Shown here piece by piece: positions 53,946 to 64,000 of a DNA stretch of 64,000 nucleotides (positions are counted from its first letter, which is position 1; every line of letters begins with the position of its first letter). A program made the translations under genes and the position numbers. Under the pieces are notes generated by a model, which saw only the letters and a program-made list of their open reading frames with translations, was not told the origin of the DNA and made no database searches. The DNA comes from Eunapius fragilis (lineage: Eukaryota > Porifera > Demospongiae > Spongillida > Spongillidae): assembly GCA_963681505.1 (NCBI GenBank), contig OY811987.1, forward strand, positions 3,224,124 through 3,288,123. Reading direction: 5' to 3'.

Positions 53946-55390
53946 CGCCTCATCCTTGCCTGTTGCGTTGTGAAGCTCTCTAGCCTTATACCCACCCGCC
54001 CAACAGCTCGTTCAGTTCAGGCACGTCTCATCCAAGTAGTACTGCCGTGGGCAAAGTGTCTGACAGGGCTGCTTCTACCGTCAGGGTTAGACCATCCCTG
54101 TAAGCTCTATCACTGCCAGCTGGTATGCCATCATGTCTCCGTGCGTACACTGCACCATGACCACATCGTCCAGTATCTTTGTTGTCGGGATCAGGTCTCT
54201 TCGTATCATTGTCCTTGCGCACCTTGTATCCAGCACAATGTCCTGGACCTCGTCTCCCTCCACCACTCCTGAACGTAGCACTGCTCGATCTGCCTGCTGT
54301 CTTGTCATGTAATTTTCTCGACTGCGGCTGTAAAGTGCTTTCTCTGGGCAATTCTAAGAGAGGTGGCCCATCTTGCTACAGTTATAGCACCTGACGTTGC
54401 CGGGTCCTCTTCTTCCACTCGCTTCTTGTTTCCTCGGGTATCCTCGGTCTCCGGGGTTCTTCTGATCTTTCTCAGCTTCTCCAACCTTTTCGCTTCTAGG
54501 ACACTGCGGTTCTCTGTCCGACGGTAACCTTTCTCCATGTTCTCCTCATCTGACCCCTCCTCTTTTTAGTCCTCGAGCCTGCATGTAGCTGTCAGCCAAC
54601 TCTCCAGCTTCCTTGCTTGAGCTTGGCTCTCGCTTGCTCACCCAAACCTTGAGGGCTTGTGGCAAGGTGTATACCAACTGTTCCTTGACAACAGTGTCCA
54701 GCAGTTCGTTCGTCCACGGTGGTGCACCCTTTTAGCCACTTCCTGGCCATGTCGTGTAGCTTGCTAGCCTGCTCTTGGTATGTTTCTCCTGGTCCCTTCC
54801 GCATAGACCTGAACCTCTGTCGATAGGTCTCTGCCTTGATGCCGGCATGCGGTGTTCATCACCTCCTCTTCAACGGTGAAAGACTGCCTCCTTCATGCTG
54901 TTGTACTGTGCGGCCTCTCCTGCGGATAAGGATGCATACGCCTGCTGTGCCTTATCACTAAGGTATGGAGCCAACTTTAAAGCCCATCTCGACCTGTCAA
55001 TTTCGTAAGCTCCCATCACCCTCTCGAAAGTGGTAAGGTAGGTCTCTATGTCGTCCTTCTCCATCAGTCATACTAGCTGCATGCCCTTCTCGCTCGGCCC
55101 TTTCTTCGTCCATAACTCAGTCCTTCCATCAGCTTAGCGAGCCATTCTATCTGTTGCTCGCTTTCCTCTCATCATATCCGCTCTTCCTCCCGTCGCTCCT
55201 GTCTCCTCTCCTCCCGTCGTTGCTCTGCCTCGACCTGCCTCTGCTGGGTCTCCTGAGCAGCCTTAGAACATCGTTCATCGATACTACCTCCTCCGCCATT
55301 GTCGTCCCTACTCTGAACAAAAGTCCTGAACGTGTTGACATAAAGCGCTTACAAGCTTTTTGAGTTTCATTGCGTTTCGCACAACTGTCG
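53780..55390 (-). pseudogene. gag: Gypsy gag and protease (second lineage, SCAN-like Gag)
   Basis: After the primer site, a charged coiled start (EAEQRREERRQERREEERI, about 55235-55180) leads to the capsid: EKDDIETYLTTFERVMGAYE, LAPYLSDKAQQAYASL (about 55060-54920) and KGPGETYQEQASKLHDMARK (about 54800), a SCAN-like capsid. One zinc knuckle reads CYNCSKMGHLS-NC with a stop inside (about 54390). Protease follows: QDIVLDTRCARTMIRRDLIP (about 54240), where the active-site Gly of DTG is Arg. Then come VLLG, DVPELNELLGG and VTTRYGV. RT and integrase are missing, cut near 53760. Frames change at least five times. Confidence 0.8.
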
Positions 55391-55410
55391 ATCCCACCGC
55401 TGTCACCAAA
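55391..55410 (-). other. Primer-binding site of the second Gypsy
   Basis: On the minus strand TTTGGTGACAGCGGTGGGAT, a form frequent in Gypsy elements of aquatic animals, lies exactly at the LTR edge. Confidence 0.8.
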
Positions 55411-55721
55411 TGTAAGATGTTCCCCAACTTGACTTGTTCCATTCAGAGCACGACTCGACGCGGCTTGCACTATATCCTTGGCTGTAACCTTGATAGGTAG
55501 GCACACCCCATATACACCCAACTGCATGTTTAAATAGTCCTTTAACACGCATACACGCTAAATCGTCTAAAAGTTTCTTGGCCTCAATTCACGAAGGGGT
55601 CCGCAGAAACGGATCGTTCTTTCTCTCCTGCCGTAGCATCCCGCCAAGAGTAGCTTCTATGTGTATACAAGTTCAGCATTACGTAATGATGTAATTACAT
55701 AAGGATCCCCAGACCCTTACA
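55411..55721 (-). repeat. 5' LTR of the second Gypsy
   Basis: 311 bp starting TGTAAGGGTCTGG and ending ACATCTTACA on the minus strand, TG...CA. No 3' LTR exists in the window, so the element is truncated on its left. Confidence 0.75.
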
Positions 55722-55739
55722 TAAACAGCAATAGACATG

Positions 55740-56690
55740 AATACATGGTAATCGTAACTATGTTGCAAACATTCACGCAGACATACACAACAAGACATAC
55801 TGTAACTGAGTTTCAATGGGTTTTAGGTTGTGTGTTACATGCATGCACATATCACAAGCTCCATCCGTTATGTATGGATCCTCTAGCTGAGTCCCCAAAT
55901 AATGGAGCTTCTCCAACAGCGGGATGGCTTCATTTAGGAGTTGAACCTTGTCAACTGGACACTTGGATCTATCTAGCGGCTCACAATTCTCACCCTCATC
56001 GTCTAAATCTATGTGCTCCTTTTCTTCCAATTGAAGCCACATAGTAAGCATTTCTATAGCCTTATCATGCAACTTCTGACATGCAGCCTGTCAAGACCGA
56101 AAGCATCCACCATGTAACAGAGTGCCAGTGTACCTTGCAGCACATTTCATTAATAGATTTAGATTCACTTCTTTTGTGTAGTCACAAAACTTACTCTGCA
56201 GCTCAGTAGTGGTAACAGCTGAGAGACAGTGAGAGTGGGCCCAACACACAGCTACTGTAAAGAATGAAATACTCTCCCATGCATCTTTCAACAACATCAT
56301 TGCATCTCCCACATGAGGTGGAAAGCCATATTGGAGTCCCACCACAGCAGCAGGAAGTTGTTACCAAGTTTCTGCAATTCATCATACTCAGCTGTTTCCA
56401 CCAATTTTGCCAAAACTCTGCATTTTTTGAGCATCAATCAAGCCTTGGTGAAGTGGCTGATAGATGGATGTTCAATTGGGGGGGATCTTGCAAACCTTCA
56501 CCTGTCCTGCAGGATCACTGCAGAGATTGTCATGGCCAGAAAACCATGTAGCACCAAAGCTACTGGATCCTTAGTGTGCTTATGCACAGTTGGCAACAGT
56601 ATCTCATTCCACCATTTATTATAAATTCCATTTTCATTCCGGGCATTCTTCTGATTATGATATGGTAGGCACTGGGGGGGGGGGAGGATT
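55740..56690 (-). pseudogene. pogo/Tigger transposase C-terminal half
   Basis: EILLPTVHKHTKDPVALVL then HGFSGHD (about 56600-56545, the third-catalytic-Asp region with His in place of Asp), IYQPLHQGLIDAQK (about 56450), FPPHVGDAMMLLKDAWES (about 56325) and CCWAHSHCL-type sequence (VAVCWAHSHCLS, about 56245). Then IEMLTMWLQLEEKEHIDLDD (about 56060), as in the other pogo tails of this window (MLLRWLCLEE, MLTEWLNLEE). Stops and shifts are frequent. It is distinct in sequence from the copy at 34974-37110. Confidence 0.72.
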
Positions 56691-56880
56691 TTTTGGCAGA
56701 ATTCCAATGTCCATGTAGCAGACTGTCATCGCTAACAATCACAGTGTCTCCCACTGTGACTGGAGGGTTGCCATGGTCTGAATGCTTCCTTGCCACGTAA
56801 GCATGAGCCTCTCTCCGACCACTCAAATACTCCTTGCACCACCTTTTCCAAAAATGGTTAACCTTAATCTGCCCCAAAAA
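56690..56880 (-). pseudogene. BEL DUF5641 fragment
   Basis: LGQIKVNHFWKRWCKEYLSG, ARKHSDHGNPPVTVGDTVIV and DDSLLHGHW correspond to the tail of BEL Pol seen at 48180-48050. Only this short section is present, joined in frame to the pogo remnant to its left and followed on its right by the piggyBac copy. Confidence 0.75.
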
Positions 56881-56915
56881 ATCAAGGTTTTGAAAAATTA
56901 CAACACTAAGGATTG

Positions 56916-58400
56916 TTATCCGGAGTGTGGAACTCCATGTTCCTGATGCCAGTCCATGCATCGGGATCCCCTTTCTGATCGCATACCACAGACACTAACA
57001 ACAAAGCCATCTGTTGGCCAGCTGCATGTCACACAGTAGTAATGCCCATTGTTGTCCTCCTTGAAAACACTGACATATACCAAGCACTTCCTCCTAGCTC
57101 TTCCTGCACAACCCTGCTTTGAATTGTACTGCTCCAGTGTGGTCAGAGGCATGAAGTGATGAGTACTGTGTGGTAAGTCAGCTACTGCTTTGTGATGAGA
57201 GCAAGTGCCAATTTTCTGTAAATTGTTGGTGACTGATGCTGTGACCATCAGCATAAAGGGTTCGATAAGCTAAAAATGTGTCAACCTCCAAAATGGTTGA
57301 GAATACATGATGCCACTTCTTCATACCCCAGGCTTCCTCCAAGGCTGCCAAAGATGGTTGTGAATGTCAATCTTACCAGCACTATCAAAATATTCCACAA
57401 CAAGCTTGGGCCTCTTCATAGTTTTGTAGAATGCCTCTGATGGTTTACCATCATCTTAAACATGGTATCGTTTTTCTTATGAGGATGGCCATCAACCGTT
57501 GTTCCACATGTTGCCAGGAACTTCTTCAAGGTCCTATCTTGCCAGCCAAGAGCTAGTATTGAGATTCCATCAATGGTTGGCGTTACAACATGGTGGTCGC
57601 TCTTTTCATACTGAAATGTATCCAGGTACTTGGCAGGATACTCCTTTGTTGCACCCTTCACTATCCCTTGTAAAAACAAGCCTCTCTTTCCTAATTCAAA
57701 TGCAGCTGTTGTGCTTGTGAATGCAGAATCAGCTCTTATGATCCGATGGCTCCCAAAGTATGGCTCACAGAGCCAAAGTGACCATGCTGTATCAGCGGGA
57801 AGTGTAGACCACTCCTTGTCTGCCATATTAGGCTTCTTTTCCTGGATCTCTAATCTCATCATGACACCAGTCACACCATCAGCCAGTTCTTGAACTCCAT
57901 ACCAGTACCGTTTGGCTTATGAATTATTTTTTGTGTGTGTGGAAGAACATCAGGCGTATCATCTGGCTTCTGACTGACCCATGACCCAAATGATTCATCA
58001 ACAACTAGCTAGTCATTCTGTACAGTAAACCGATTACTTTAAGAAGCTCCTGTAGTGTCAGATGGTGTCCAGACTATTCTATCAACAACAAGGAGATTCT
58101 CAACAGCTGCAGCAACAGGATTGTCAGCTGGAGCGACATATTCAACCATGGGATTGGCGTCTACAACATCTGGAGCCTCATCTGAGTCTAACTGAACATT
58201 CGTCATTTGTGCTGTCGGTACCTTCATCAGCTATGTTATCGGCCTTGTGGGTGAGGCTGCGCGCATTCCATTTACTTCCACTCTGTAGCTTGTCCCATCT
58301 TACTAACCACTTTGTAGCGGGGCCTGCTCCTTCCTTTCTTACTATCTCACCGTGCATATCAACTTTTGATGCTTGTTTCCCAAACTCCTGTGTTTATTTG
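56916..58400 (-). pseudogene. piggyBac transposase (third, divergent copy)
   Basis: The N-terminal block (about 58380-58210) has GPATKWLVRWDKLQSG. After MVEYVAPADNPVAAAVENLL, the catalytic part reads LVVDESFGSWVSQKPDD (first Asp, about 57995), RIIRADSAFTSTTAAFELG (second Asp, about 57735), FLQGIVKGATKEYPAKYL and ILALGWQDRTLKKFL (about 57540). It ends with a cysteine-rich finger (CLVYVSVFKEDNNGHYYCVTC then VVSVCGMRSERGSRC, about 57090-56975). Stops and shifts occur near 58190, 57890 and 57420. It is clearly a different lineage from the two copies at 28413 and 40475. Confidence 0.8.
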
Positions 58401-58419
58401 GGAAAATGGATTTCTGATC

Positions 58420-59204
58420 TTACTTAACCTGAAAAATCGATCAGTGTGTTTTAAGTATTACCATGGTACGTGATGCTTATGTGCGAGCACTGTTAGTCTA
58501 ATTCAGCAGGTTGTACAGCTCACATTTCAAATCTATCACACTGTTTCTTGATCAAAATTGACATATACGTTTTTCCTCCGCTTTGTACATGTATTGCATC
58601 GCTAAAGTAAAGTCAGTCATCTGTCTGTAATAAGTTAGAAAGTAGAAAGTATGGTAGAAAACACCAGAGGGTGTAGGCTAACTTGACCTTTTGAAAAGTT
58701 ACGTAGAAGAACGTGACTGGGTTTATGCAGCTGTTTGTTTAACACTTTGTAATCTGCAACATTGCTACTGCATTGACGTTATTCAATTATGGTACCCCAA
58801 AACTTCAATGGATGGCTGTAATTTTCCACCCACTGTTCTGAACCGGGAGTCTATATATAATTGTTGTTACTGTGTGAAAACACCCCATAATCATTGGATC
58901 AACCCCATGCCGCAAGACATTAAACACCCTAATCTGAAGAGATCATTTTTCATAGGACCATGGACTTGCACATACAATAACCTGGATTTATGGTATGAGT
59001 ACATGTAGTTGGACCAAACTTAGAGAAGTCCTTCTATACTGGCCACTGTTCTCCTCAGTCCTGTATCTATGTCAATGACTAATGCAACATTATGTTATCT
59101 ACATGTACACATATTTAATTGTTGCATGAAACAAAAGAGTAGAGTCTTCAAGCATATGAGCATTATCAATCTAATATACTTGACACGTATCATTTTACTT
59201 TCCA
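58420..59204. other. Intergenic DNA
   Basis: No gene supported. The open frame 58691-59008 (plus) has cysteines and a phase-free start, but no recognised domain. It precedes the TRIM-NHL pseudogene and could include its lost 5' end. Confidence 0.4.
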
Positions 59205-61376
59205 CAGATCTGATCTCTTCCCTCCACACAACATATGTCAGCTGTGCTCTAAGCCCTATATAGACCCTAATCCTGCCATGTTTACACTCCTTCTGTAGGT
59301 AATGTCTGCATATTGAGATAGAGGGGTCAGGGGCCAAGCTGAATATTGAGTGTCCTACCTGTCAAAGAAATATCACCATACCAAAGGGTGGAGTCATTGC
59401 TATACTACAGAATCTCTACCTTGGTTTTGAGACGGAGGTGGCTGGGTACATTTCAAAAATTGGCAGTGGTTGTAAAAAGTTATTGTTGCTTGTAGTGATG
59501 GGGGCAAGGGGCCTGCAGTGGTGTTCTGTCGTACATGTGGTCAATTCCTCTGCACATTCTGTCATGAGTACCACAAACACAACAAAATAATATCTAATCA
59601 TCAGATTGTTGGAATAGACCAGGAGTCTATCAGATTACCTCCATCCATCCTAACACCAACTGAACATCTCTGCTCCCAACCTAATCACAAGAAATTTGAG
59701 TCAATATTCTACCGTGAAACCTGCCAATGTCCTGTTGGTGAATATATGGTAACCTTAGTCCTTCACAAGGATCACAGAATTGGTGAGATGTGCAATATTG
59801 CAAAGCTCCACAGAGACGAATTGAGGGATGCACTTGTGTGTGCATACGAAATGGTCTCAAAGTTGTCTAATGCAATTTATGCCATTGACAAGTGACACAA
59901 CAGGTTGAGTCTGCTAGAGAGAATGCCACACTGCTTATAAATCAAGCTTTTGAACAGCTCCACCAAGCCACAGAGGAAAGAAAGAAGGCACTGCTATCGG
60001 AGATGGAAGCCATTTCACTTTCCAAACAACTGCTCTGTCCCTCCAGAAGGAACTTAATGAAGATGCAAGATGAGCTTCACTGAGATGACCTCCCACATCC
60101 TCCAGATTCATACTGACCATGATGTGGTAGCTCTTCAAAGTCTGCTACTCCCTGAGCTGATCGCTACTCAGAAGAAGGTTGGAGGAGTTTCTATAACTCC
60201 CTGTGAGTCCAGTGGTGTGCATACAACCCTACAAACTGATTCTCTGATGAAGGAACTCTCCATGTTTGGTTATGTAACAAACACACCTCCATCTTCATAC
60301 AAAGCACATGGTCTTCTAAGTCAGCAGCCAGGTTGGACAAGGTGTATGGTATCAAAATGGAAACCAAGAGCTCAGAGGAAGTGATATACCCGTATGGTAG
60401 TCTGCAGGTGAAGGCTGAGCTGAGGCCCAAGTCACATGATGGAGCAGTTGTCCCAGGTAAAGTGGAGGACCATAGAGATGGTACCTACACTATTAACCTC
60501 ACCCCTCAGGCTGTTGGTTCTCACCAGCTCCTCATCACAATGGATGATGAACATGTACAAGACAGTCCTCATGACCTTGATGTCAAGCCTCAGAAGAACT
60601 ACCTCAACTTATGTAACCCTCAGTAAGATATCAGTTGTAGTGGTGAACCATATAGTATTGCCATTGATGACAGTGGAAACTTATATGTAACATGTTTAGG
60701 AGGTAACATTATTCATGTGTTTGACCAAAGGTGGTCACCAGAAGAAAACCATAGGTAGTGGTGGGAGTGGTGATGGTCAGTTCATTCAACCACGGGGTAT
60801 ATTCATCAAGGGAGATGTGATTTATATTGCTGAATGTGGCAATAATCATGTTCAGAAGCTGACAACAGGAGGACAGTTCCTTCAAAAGTTTGGCCAAAAA
60901 GAATCAGCTCAGGGACAGTTTAAAACGCAGGATTTATTACTGTTTATGATAGAGATAGGATCATTGTTGCTGATGAGGGTAACCACAGAGTAGTAATTTT
61001 AGATCAAAATGGCACCTGCTTATTGACCATAATTAGTAAAGTCCCTTGTGGTCAGTTATTTTGTACTTTTTTGGTCTTGCCTTGGACCCACAAGGGAACA
61101 TCCATGTTACAGCCAACAATACCTCTGTCACCATGATCAATGTCTTTACTCCAGGGGGAACTTTTGTCAGATCATATGGAAATATAAAGAGTTCATCTGG
61201 AATATTGATTGATGAAGGTTATACAGCCTTGTCTGTGAGCGCAGTGGCAATTGTCTCTATGTCTTCGATCCTCAGGGATACAAGATCCATACAGTTGGCA
61301 ATCTCAATGGACCCGTGGTGTTGCTATGGATCCTAGAAGTTGTAGTCTGTACATAGCTAACCATGTCTGTATTTAA
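59205..61376 (+). pseudogene. TRIM-NHL type gene (RING, B-box, filamin, NHL), decayed
   Basis: After a TTTCCACAG-like acceptor at about 59210: RING finger (ICQLCSKPYIDP, LPCLHSFCR, NIECPTCQRNI, 59235-59365), B-box (VFCRTCGQFLCTFCHEYHKH, 59520-59585), a second Cys/His segment (HLCSQPNHKKF, ETCQCPVG, 59665-59740) and a coiled coil (59890-60090). Then a filamin-type repeat (EEVIYPYGSLQVKAELRPKS, VVPGKVEDHRDGTYTI, 60370-60590) and NHL repeats (GEPYSIAIDDSGNLYVTCLG, GQFIQPRGIFIKGDVIYIAE, DEGNHRVVILDQNG, ALDPQGNIHVTAN, 60640-61370). At least seven frameshifts or stops, including TGA at 59893. Family members are E3 ubiquitin ligases and RNA-binding regulators. This is the only host-type gene in the window. 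Confidence 0.85.
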
Positions 61377-62079
61377 GTATTTGGTGTAGTGATGATGTTA
61401 TTTTTGCATTTGCAGAAAAATTCCATTGTTCAGGTGATGCCAAAATAAACGTTACATTTCCCAAGTACATGCAACGCATTTTTAATGAAAGGCTTAAATT
61501 AAGTTTGCCTTTCCCAGGACAATATTCAGCTCACACTAGGCGCAGTAATGAAAACCTGTTTAAATGGGGCGACACTGGTAGTGGATGGTAGGGTACCTCG
61601 GTGTGCGCTGACCTAGCTCCTTCAGAAAGTTAGAGAAAGTGGACCAAATACTATGTTTCAAAAGCTATCGGGGTGAAGCATATGCCTGGGCGTCCGTCCA
61701 AATAAGCTTATCTCACCTTCAGGTCCTCCGCCTAAATACCGATGGCGCCTGCTGCCATATTGACTGTGCCAGGTGAGAGGGAGTATAGATATCGCAACAA
61801 GTGCATGGCATCCCAAACCAAAAGGTTTCCTCTCTTCCATGGGACCATTGTGATCCCATCAGGACATTTCCCCTTAGAGCGGATTAGGCCTAAGACATAA
61901 ATACCGCTGGGGTGTGCTAAATCTGTTGTAAGTTGCATTTCATTTATCCATTACACGAAAACACCTTTATTTTAGCACAAGTACAATTAAAAGACGCAGT
62001 ACATACTGCTGGGGTGTGTTATATGTAATCATTTTTCATTTATTCATTTCAGTCAATTTTGTTCCTGTGCTGTTTACAC
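61377..62079. other. Intergenic DNA with a diverged 100-bp duplication
   Basis: No gene. GCTGGGGTGTG(C/T)TA with a following CATTT(C/A)ATTTAT(C/T)CATT section occurs at about 61907 and again at about 62009, suggesting an old tandem duplication of about 102 bp. Confidence 0.4.
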
Positions 62080-62150
62080 CACCATTGCTTTTCAATCCTA
62101 TATGCCACAAACTTTCTCATTGAGAATGTTTTTATTACTTGTTTCATACA
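62080..62150. repeat. Relative of the snap-back element
   Basis: TTTACACCACCATTGCTTTT, CCTATATG(C/T)CACAAACTTTCTC and GAGAATGTTTTT match the right arm at about 17190-17261 with some differences. Only one arm is present. Confidence 0.65.
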
Positions 62151-62719
62151 TTGTGGTTCATGTGATGAGATGAATGTAACACAGTAACATGACATTAATT
62201 CCATTAATGGTGTCATTAATCATTCTCAAGTCCTACCCTAGTCTGGAACTCTAGAATTTAAAGCTAAGCAAGAACACACAAGCCACTAGATTATACTCAC
62301 AGTCTGGGTGATGATCTGGCATGATTAGTCTAAGTATTGGTGTGCTTGCAATCCAATGACCTAACCAAATGCAATAGTTGGGCCATTCCCAACTAGTTAC
62401 ATAAGATCAATGATGAAATCATAATTGAACAAATATTAAGGAACAATTAATAATGGGCTATATTGTGTAACAATGATGGAATCAATTATTAATATTACAA
62501 ACATTTACATTTCAAGACACATATGTCGCAACACAAAGGTTTATGTAGAGCCTGAATCTATATAAGGTCCAAAGTGGAATATGGGAACCTGGCGACGACA
62601 GAGGTTTATGCTAATGCAATCATCCTTCATAGATTTGTCCAACGCAAACCCATTATATTTGATCACATAACAGGTCACCTTGCATCCTTGATTTGTGTAG
62701 GCACACCGTTCAAGTGGTT
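62151..62719. other. Intergenic DNA
   Basis: AT-rich, with no gene or repeat that I can support. Confidence 0.45.
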
Positions 62720-63445
62720 CGTGTGGTTTGATGGCATAAAAGAGAGGTCAAGAAAGCAATGGCCACAAAAAAAAAACATGCTTAAGAGGCTGTACCTGGA
62801 CCACTGAATGTATGCTAATAAAGACAGCTCGAACCCTCTGGCGGATTGGAAGCAAAAGACATCTCCAAGTAAATCACCAAAATGGCTGTCTTTACGGTAC
62901 ACCAATGCGCGGGACTTCTGATTTATCAAGAGGGTACTTTTTTTATGCGGATTTGAAAGAGTTTATGATCGTACTACTTTGTGAATAGGTTCATATAATT
63001 CGGTCGTTGTGCGAAAGAACTATAAGCATGGAAAGACCATAGATTAATGACCTTATAGATACGGTCATTAATCTATGGAAAGACAGCCGTTTTTTTTCGA
63101 CGAAAATATGAATGTACGATTACGTATACCGCAATAGAACTATTCGTTCTAATTATACAACTTAATGTCCGCGTTTGGACCACCGTGCCAAATACTGAAT
63201 TATATAAACCTGTTCGAAAAGCAGTCCGATTATTAACTCTTCCAAACCCGCATAAAATAAGTACCCTTAAAATGAAGTCCAGTGCATCCGTATAACATAA
63301 AGACAGCCATTCTGGTCACTTACTAGGAAGGCCTTTTGCTTCCAATCCGCCAGAGGGGATTCGAGCTGAATTTATAAGAAAACGTTTGATGGTCCGGGTA
63401 CAGCCTTCTGAGCATGTTTTTGTGAGTGGCCATTGCTTTATTGAC
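62720..63445. repeat. Diverged inverted repeat of about 300-bp arms
   Basis: The left arm (about 62755-63010) and the right arm (about 63165-63440) are related as reverse complements: both carry GCAATGGCCAC, CTCTGGCGGATTGGAAGCAAAAG, ATGGCTGTCTTTA and TTATGCGG. The spacer contains a perfect 16-bp hairpin, 63037-63052 with 63063-63078 (CCATAGATTAATGACC). It is probably an old element pair or one fold-back element. Confidence 0.75.
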
Positions 63446-64000
63446 ATCATGCACTACATCACTTCATGTCATCAAACAGCACTCATGCCAATTTGAAACA
63501 CTTGTACGCTGTGCCCACACAAATCAAGAATGCAAAATGATCTTTCTGAGCAGCCGTTGCTGAGTTTATGGTGTCAAGATGAAGAACGAGAAGGGATAGC
63601 ACGTACATGGCTGCACTCTGAATGCATTCTATTAGTGAAGGGCCATTTGCAATGAGGTCTCAAAAAACCTTTCTGCAATCAGTCAATGCTTTAAAGGCAC
63701 TTGAAGCAAACTTGAGGTTTATGACAGTGTGCTGCTGACAAACACAAGTTGTAATTATAAAGACTTAACATGATGTACATGTAGCAGTGCATATAGGTTT
63801 CCTGGAAAGCAATCCATCTTGGCATGAAAACAGCACTTAAAATATAAGAAATGTCTAACTTCTCTTCAAATGAACAACCAGCAGTGTCTGTCAAACAAGT
63901 CCTTTCTGTTGCTGACATGTTCTTATGTGCCATGTTCTTATGTGCCATACACCAATTCGATTTCAATTATTGTAAGCGGTTAAGTAATTGTATCAAAACT
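63446..64000. other. Intergenic DNA
   Basis: No gene seen. A small direct repeat of 15 bp (CATGTTCTTATGTGC) occurs twice in tandem at about 63917-63946. Confidence 0.45.

Noticed and set aside
53763-54272. 169-residue plus-strand frame
   Set aside because: It is rich in Cys, His and Leu, without domain, opposite the Gypsy gag/protease region; judged antisense.
1-64000. tRNA, rRNA or riboswitch genes
   Set aside because: I found no cloverleaf, ribosomal or riboswitch signature that I could support by eye; a dedicated scan would be needed to exclude them.

Overview
This is animal nuclear DNA built almost entirely from transposable elements. There is no operon structure. Genes are split by short introns (as small as about 38 nt), and the repeat families are those common in aquatic invertebrates. 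The mix of Ty3/Gypsy, BEL/Pao, REL-type non-LTR, EnSpm/CACTA, ISL2EU, Merlin, hAT, piggyBac and pogo/Tigger copies, with one decayed RING/B-box/filamin/NHL gene, suggests a marine invertebrate, perhaps a sponge. That assignment is inference only. I see no intact host gene and no tRNA, rRNA or CRISPR.

Layout. 1-700 is a hAT deletion derivative. 1164-11782 is a Gypsy retrotransposon with LTRs and a 5-bp target duplication; its integrase is split by a 6.2-kb EnSpm/CACTA transposon (5161-11382, TCA duplication). 13060-16757 is a two-gene ISL2EU-like element: a SWIM/YqaJ/PHD protein convergent with a THAP/DDE transposase. 19077-26397 is a Merlin element with inverted repeats of about 400 bp, interrupted by a hAT element (19636-22470) and by a non-LTR retrotransposon 3' part (about 23425-25495). 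26650-43050 is a field of TTAA-type elements (piggyBac genes and miniature elements) mixed with Gypsy integrase, pogo/Tigger and non-LTR fragments. It includes a 787-bp palindrome and a chain of at least four elements separated only by TTAA. 44200-46450 is coding-like but badly decayed and unrecognised. 47592-53444 is a complete-looking BEL/Pao element whose reverse transcriptase core lies inverted. 53496-55721 is the 5' part of another Gypsy element. 55740-58400 holds pogo, BEL and piggyBac remnants. 59205-61376 is a TRIM-NHL pseudogene. The rest is mostly structureless apart from an inverted repeat near 63 kb.

How the parts work together. The elements are mostly independent passengers. The most informative units are the nested insertions, which give relative ages: Gypsy before EnSpm, Merlin before hAT and non-LTR. 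The second informative point is the two-gene DNA transposons. In the EnSpm element a head-to-head accessory gene of six exons can be read with every splice phase in agreement and no stop, while its neighbouring transposase carries three frameshifts.
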